DNA of 11,523 nucleotides from positions 1-11,523 of the forward strand of contig JANYLF010000088.1 of the NCBI GenBank assembly GCA_025357995.1. Reading direction: 5' to 3'. A program made the translations under genes and the position numbers. Under the pieces are notes generated by a model. That model worked only from the letters and a program-made list of their open reading frames with translations. It was not told the origin of the DNA and made no database searches. Below are positions 11,485 to 11,523 of this stretch, in pieces (position 1 is the first letter of the stretch; each line of letters opens with the position of its first letter). Source of the stretch: Acidimicrobiia bacterium. GTDB lineage: Bacteria; Actinomycetota; Acidimicrobiia; IMCC26256; JAENVU01.

Positions 11485-11523
11485 GTGGCCGGGCAGGGGT
11501 TCGACCCTCAGACGATCCGGACG
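11485..11523 (+). CDS. Possible start of a further gene (cut by window end)
   Basis: A GTG at 11485 opens 13 codons (VAGQGFDPQTIRT) to the window edge with G or C at 12 of 13 third positions, as in the real genes here. The competing ATG at 11480 gives a frame with unfavourable AGA, CGA and GGA codons. A GACAAT hexamer 8 bases upstream would make it leaderless like several neighbours. Thirteen codons are too few to name a product. Confidence 0.35.
   Translation, partial: MAGQGFDPQTIRT

Noticed and set aside
1..11523. CRISPR array, tRNA, rRNA, insertion sequence or prophage genes
   Set aside because: No regularly spaced repeats, no cloverleaf or rRNA-like stretches, and no transposase, integrase or phage protein motifs were seen. 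The only element with possible mobile history is the broken HNH gene.

Overview
The window looks like chromosomal DNA of a high-GC actinobacterium. It has strongly G/C-biased third codon positions, an F420-type luciferase-like oxidoreductase, a CYP124-like P450, a DUF222/13E12-type HNH gene and several apparently leaderless genes. An acidimicrobial or mycobacterial-type actinobacterium would fit. This is inferred from gene families only, and I cannot name a species.

Layout. 1-108 is the C-terminal tail of a multicopper oxidase. It is followed, in the same frame, by an orphan 51-codon SecD-like fragment (about 142-297). 319-1551 (-) is a CYP124-like cytochrome P450, and 1600-2463 (+) is a divergent LLM-class oxidoreductase. 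The two appear to share a 48-bp intergenic region with back-to-back -10 elements. 2460-3758 (-) is an acetyl-CoA hydrolase/CoA-transferase that converges on the oxidoreductase with overlapping stop codons. These three genes suggest oxidative breakdown of lipids or branched-chain compounds.

3805-8419 (-) is a probable four-gene regulatory operon, in transcription order: a MerR-family regulator, a multidomain V4R-like/GAF/GAF/GGDEF/EAL cyclic-di-GMP enzyme, an ECF sigma factor, and a zinc-binding anti-sigma factor. The last two are coupled by an ATGA overlap. Divergent from the MerR gene is an AurF-like diiron oxygenase (8500-9387, +). The 80 bp between them carry a dense array of ACAGTG/CACTGT half-sites placed on both promoters, so MerR probably controls both directions.

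9414-10137 (-) is a broken DUF222-HNH endonuclease gene: its N-terminal start and its HNH domain survive in different frames and the middle is gone. 10202-10918 (-) is an unrecognised, possibly GNAT-like protein with a terminator-like hairpin just after its stop. 11011-11391 (+) is a small single-domain cupin, and a new gene may begin at 11485.

The points most worth following are the MerR/diiron operator array, the physical linkage of a c-di-GMP enzyme with an ECF sigma/anti-sigma pair, the SecD-like remnant, and the internally deleted HNH gene. No CRISPR array, tRNA, rRNA or intact insertion sequence was seen.
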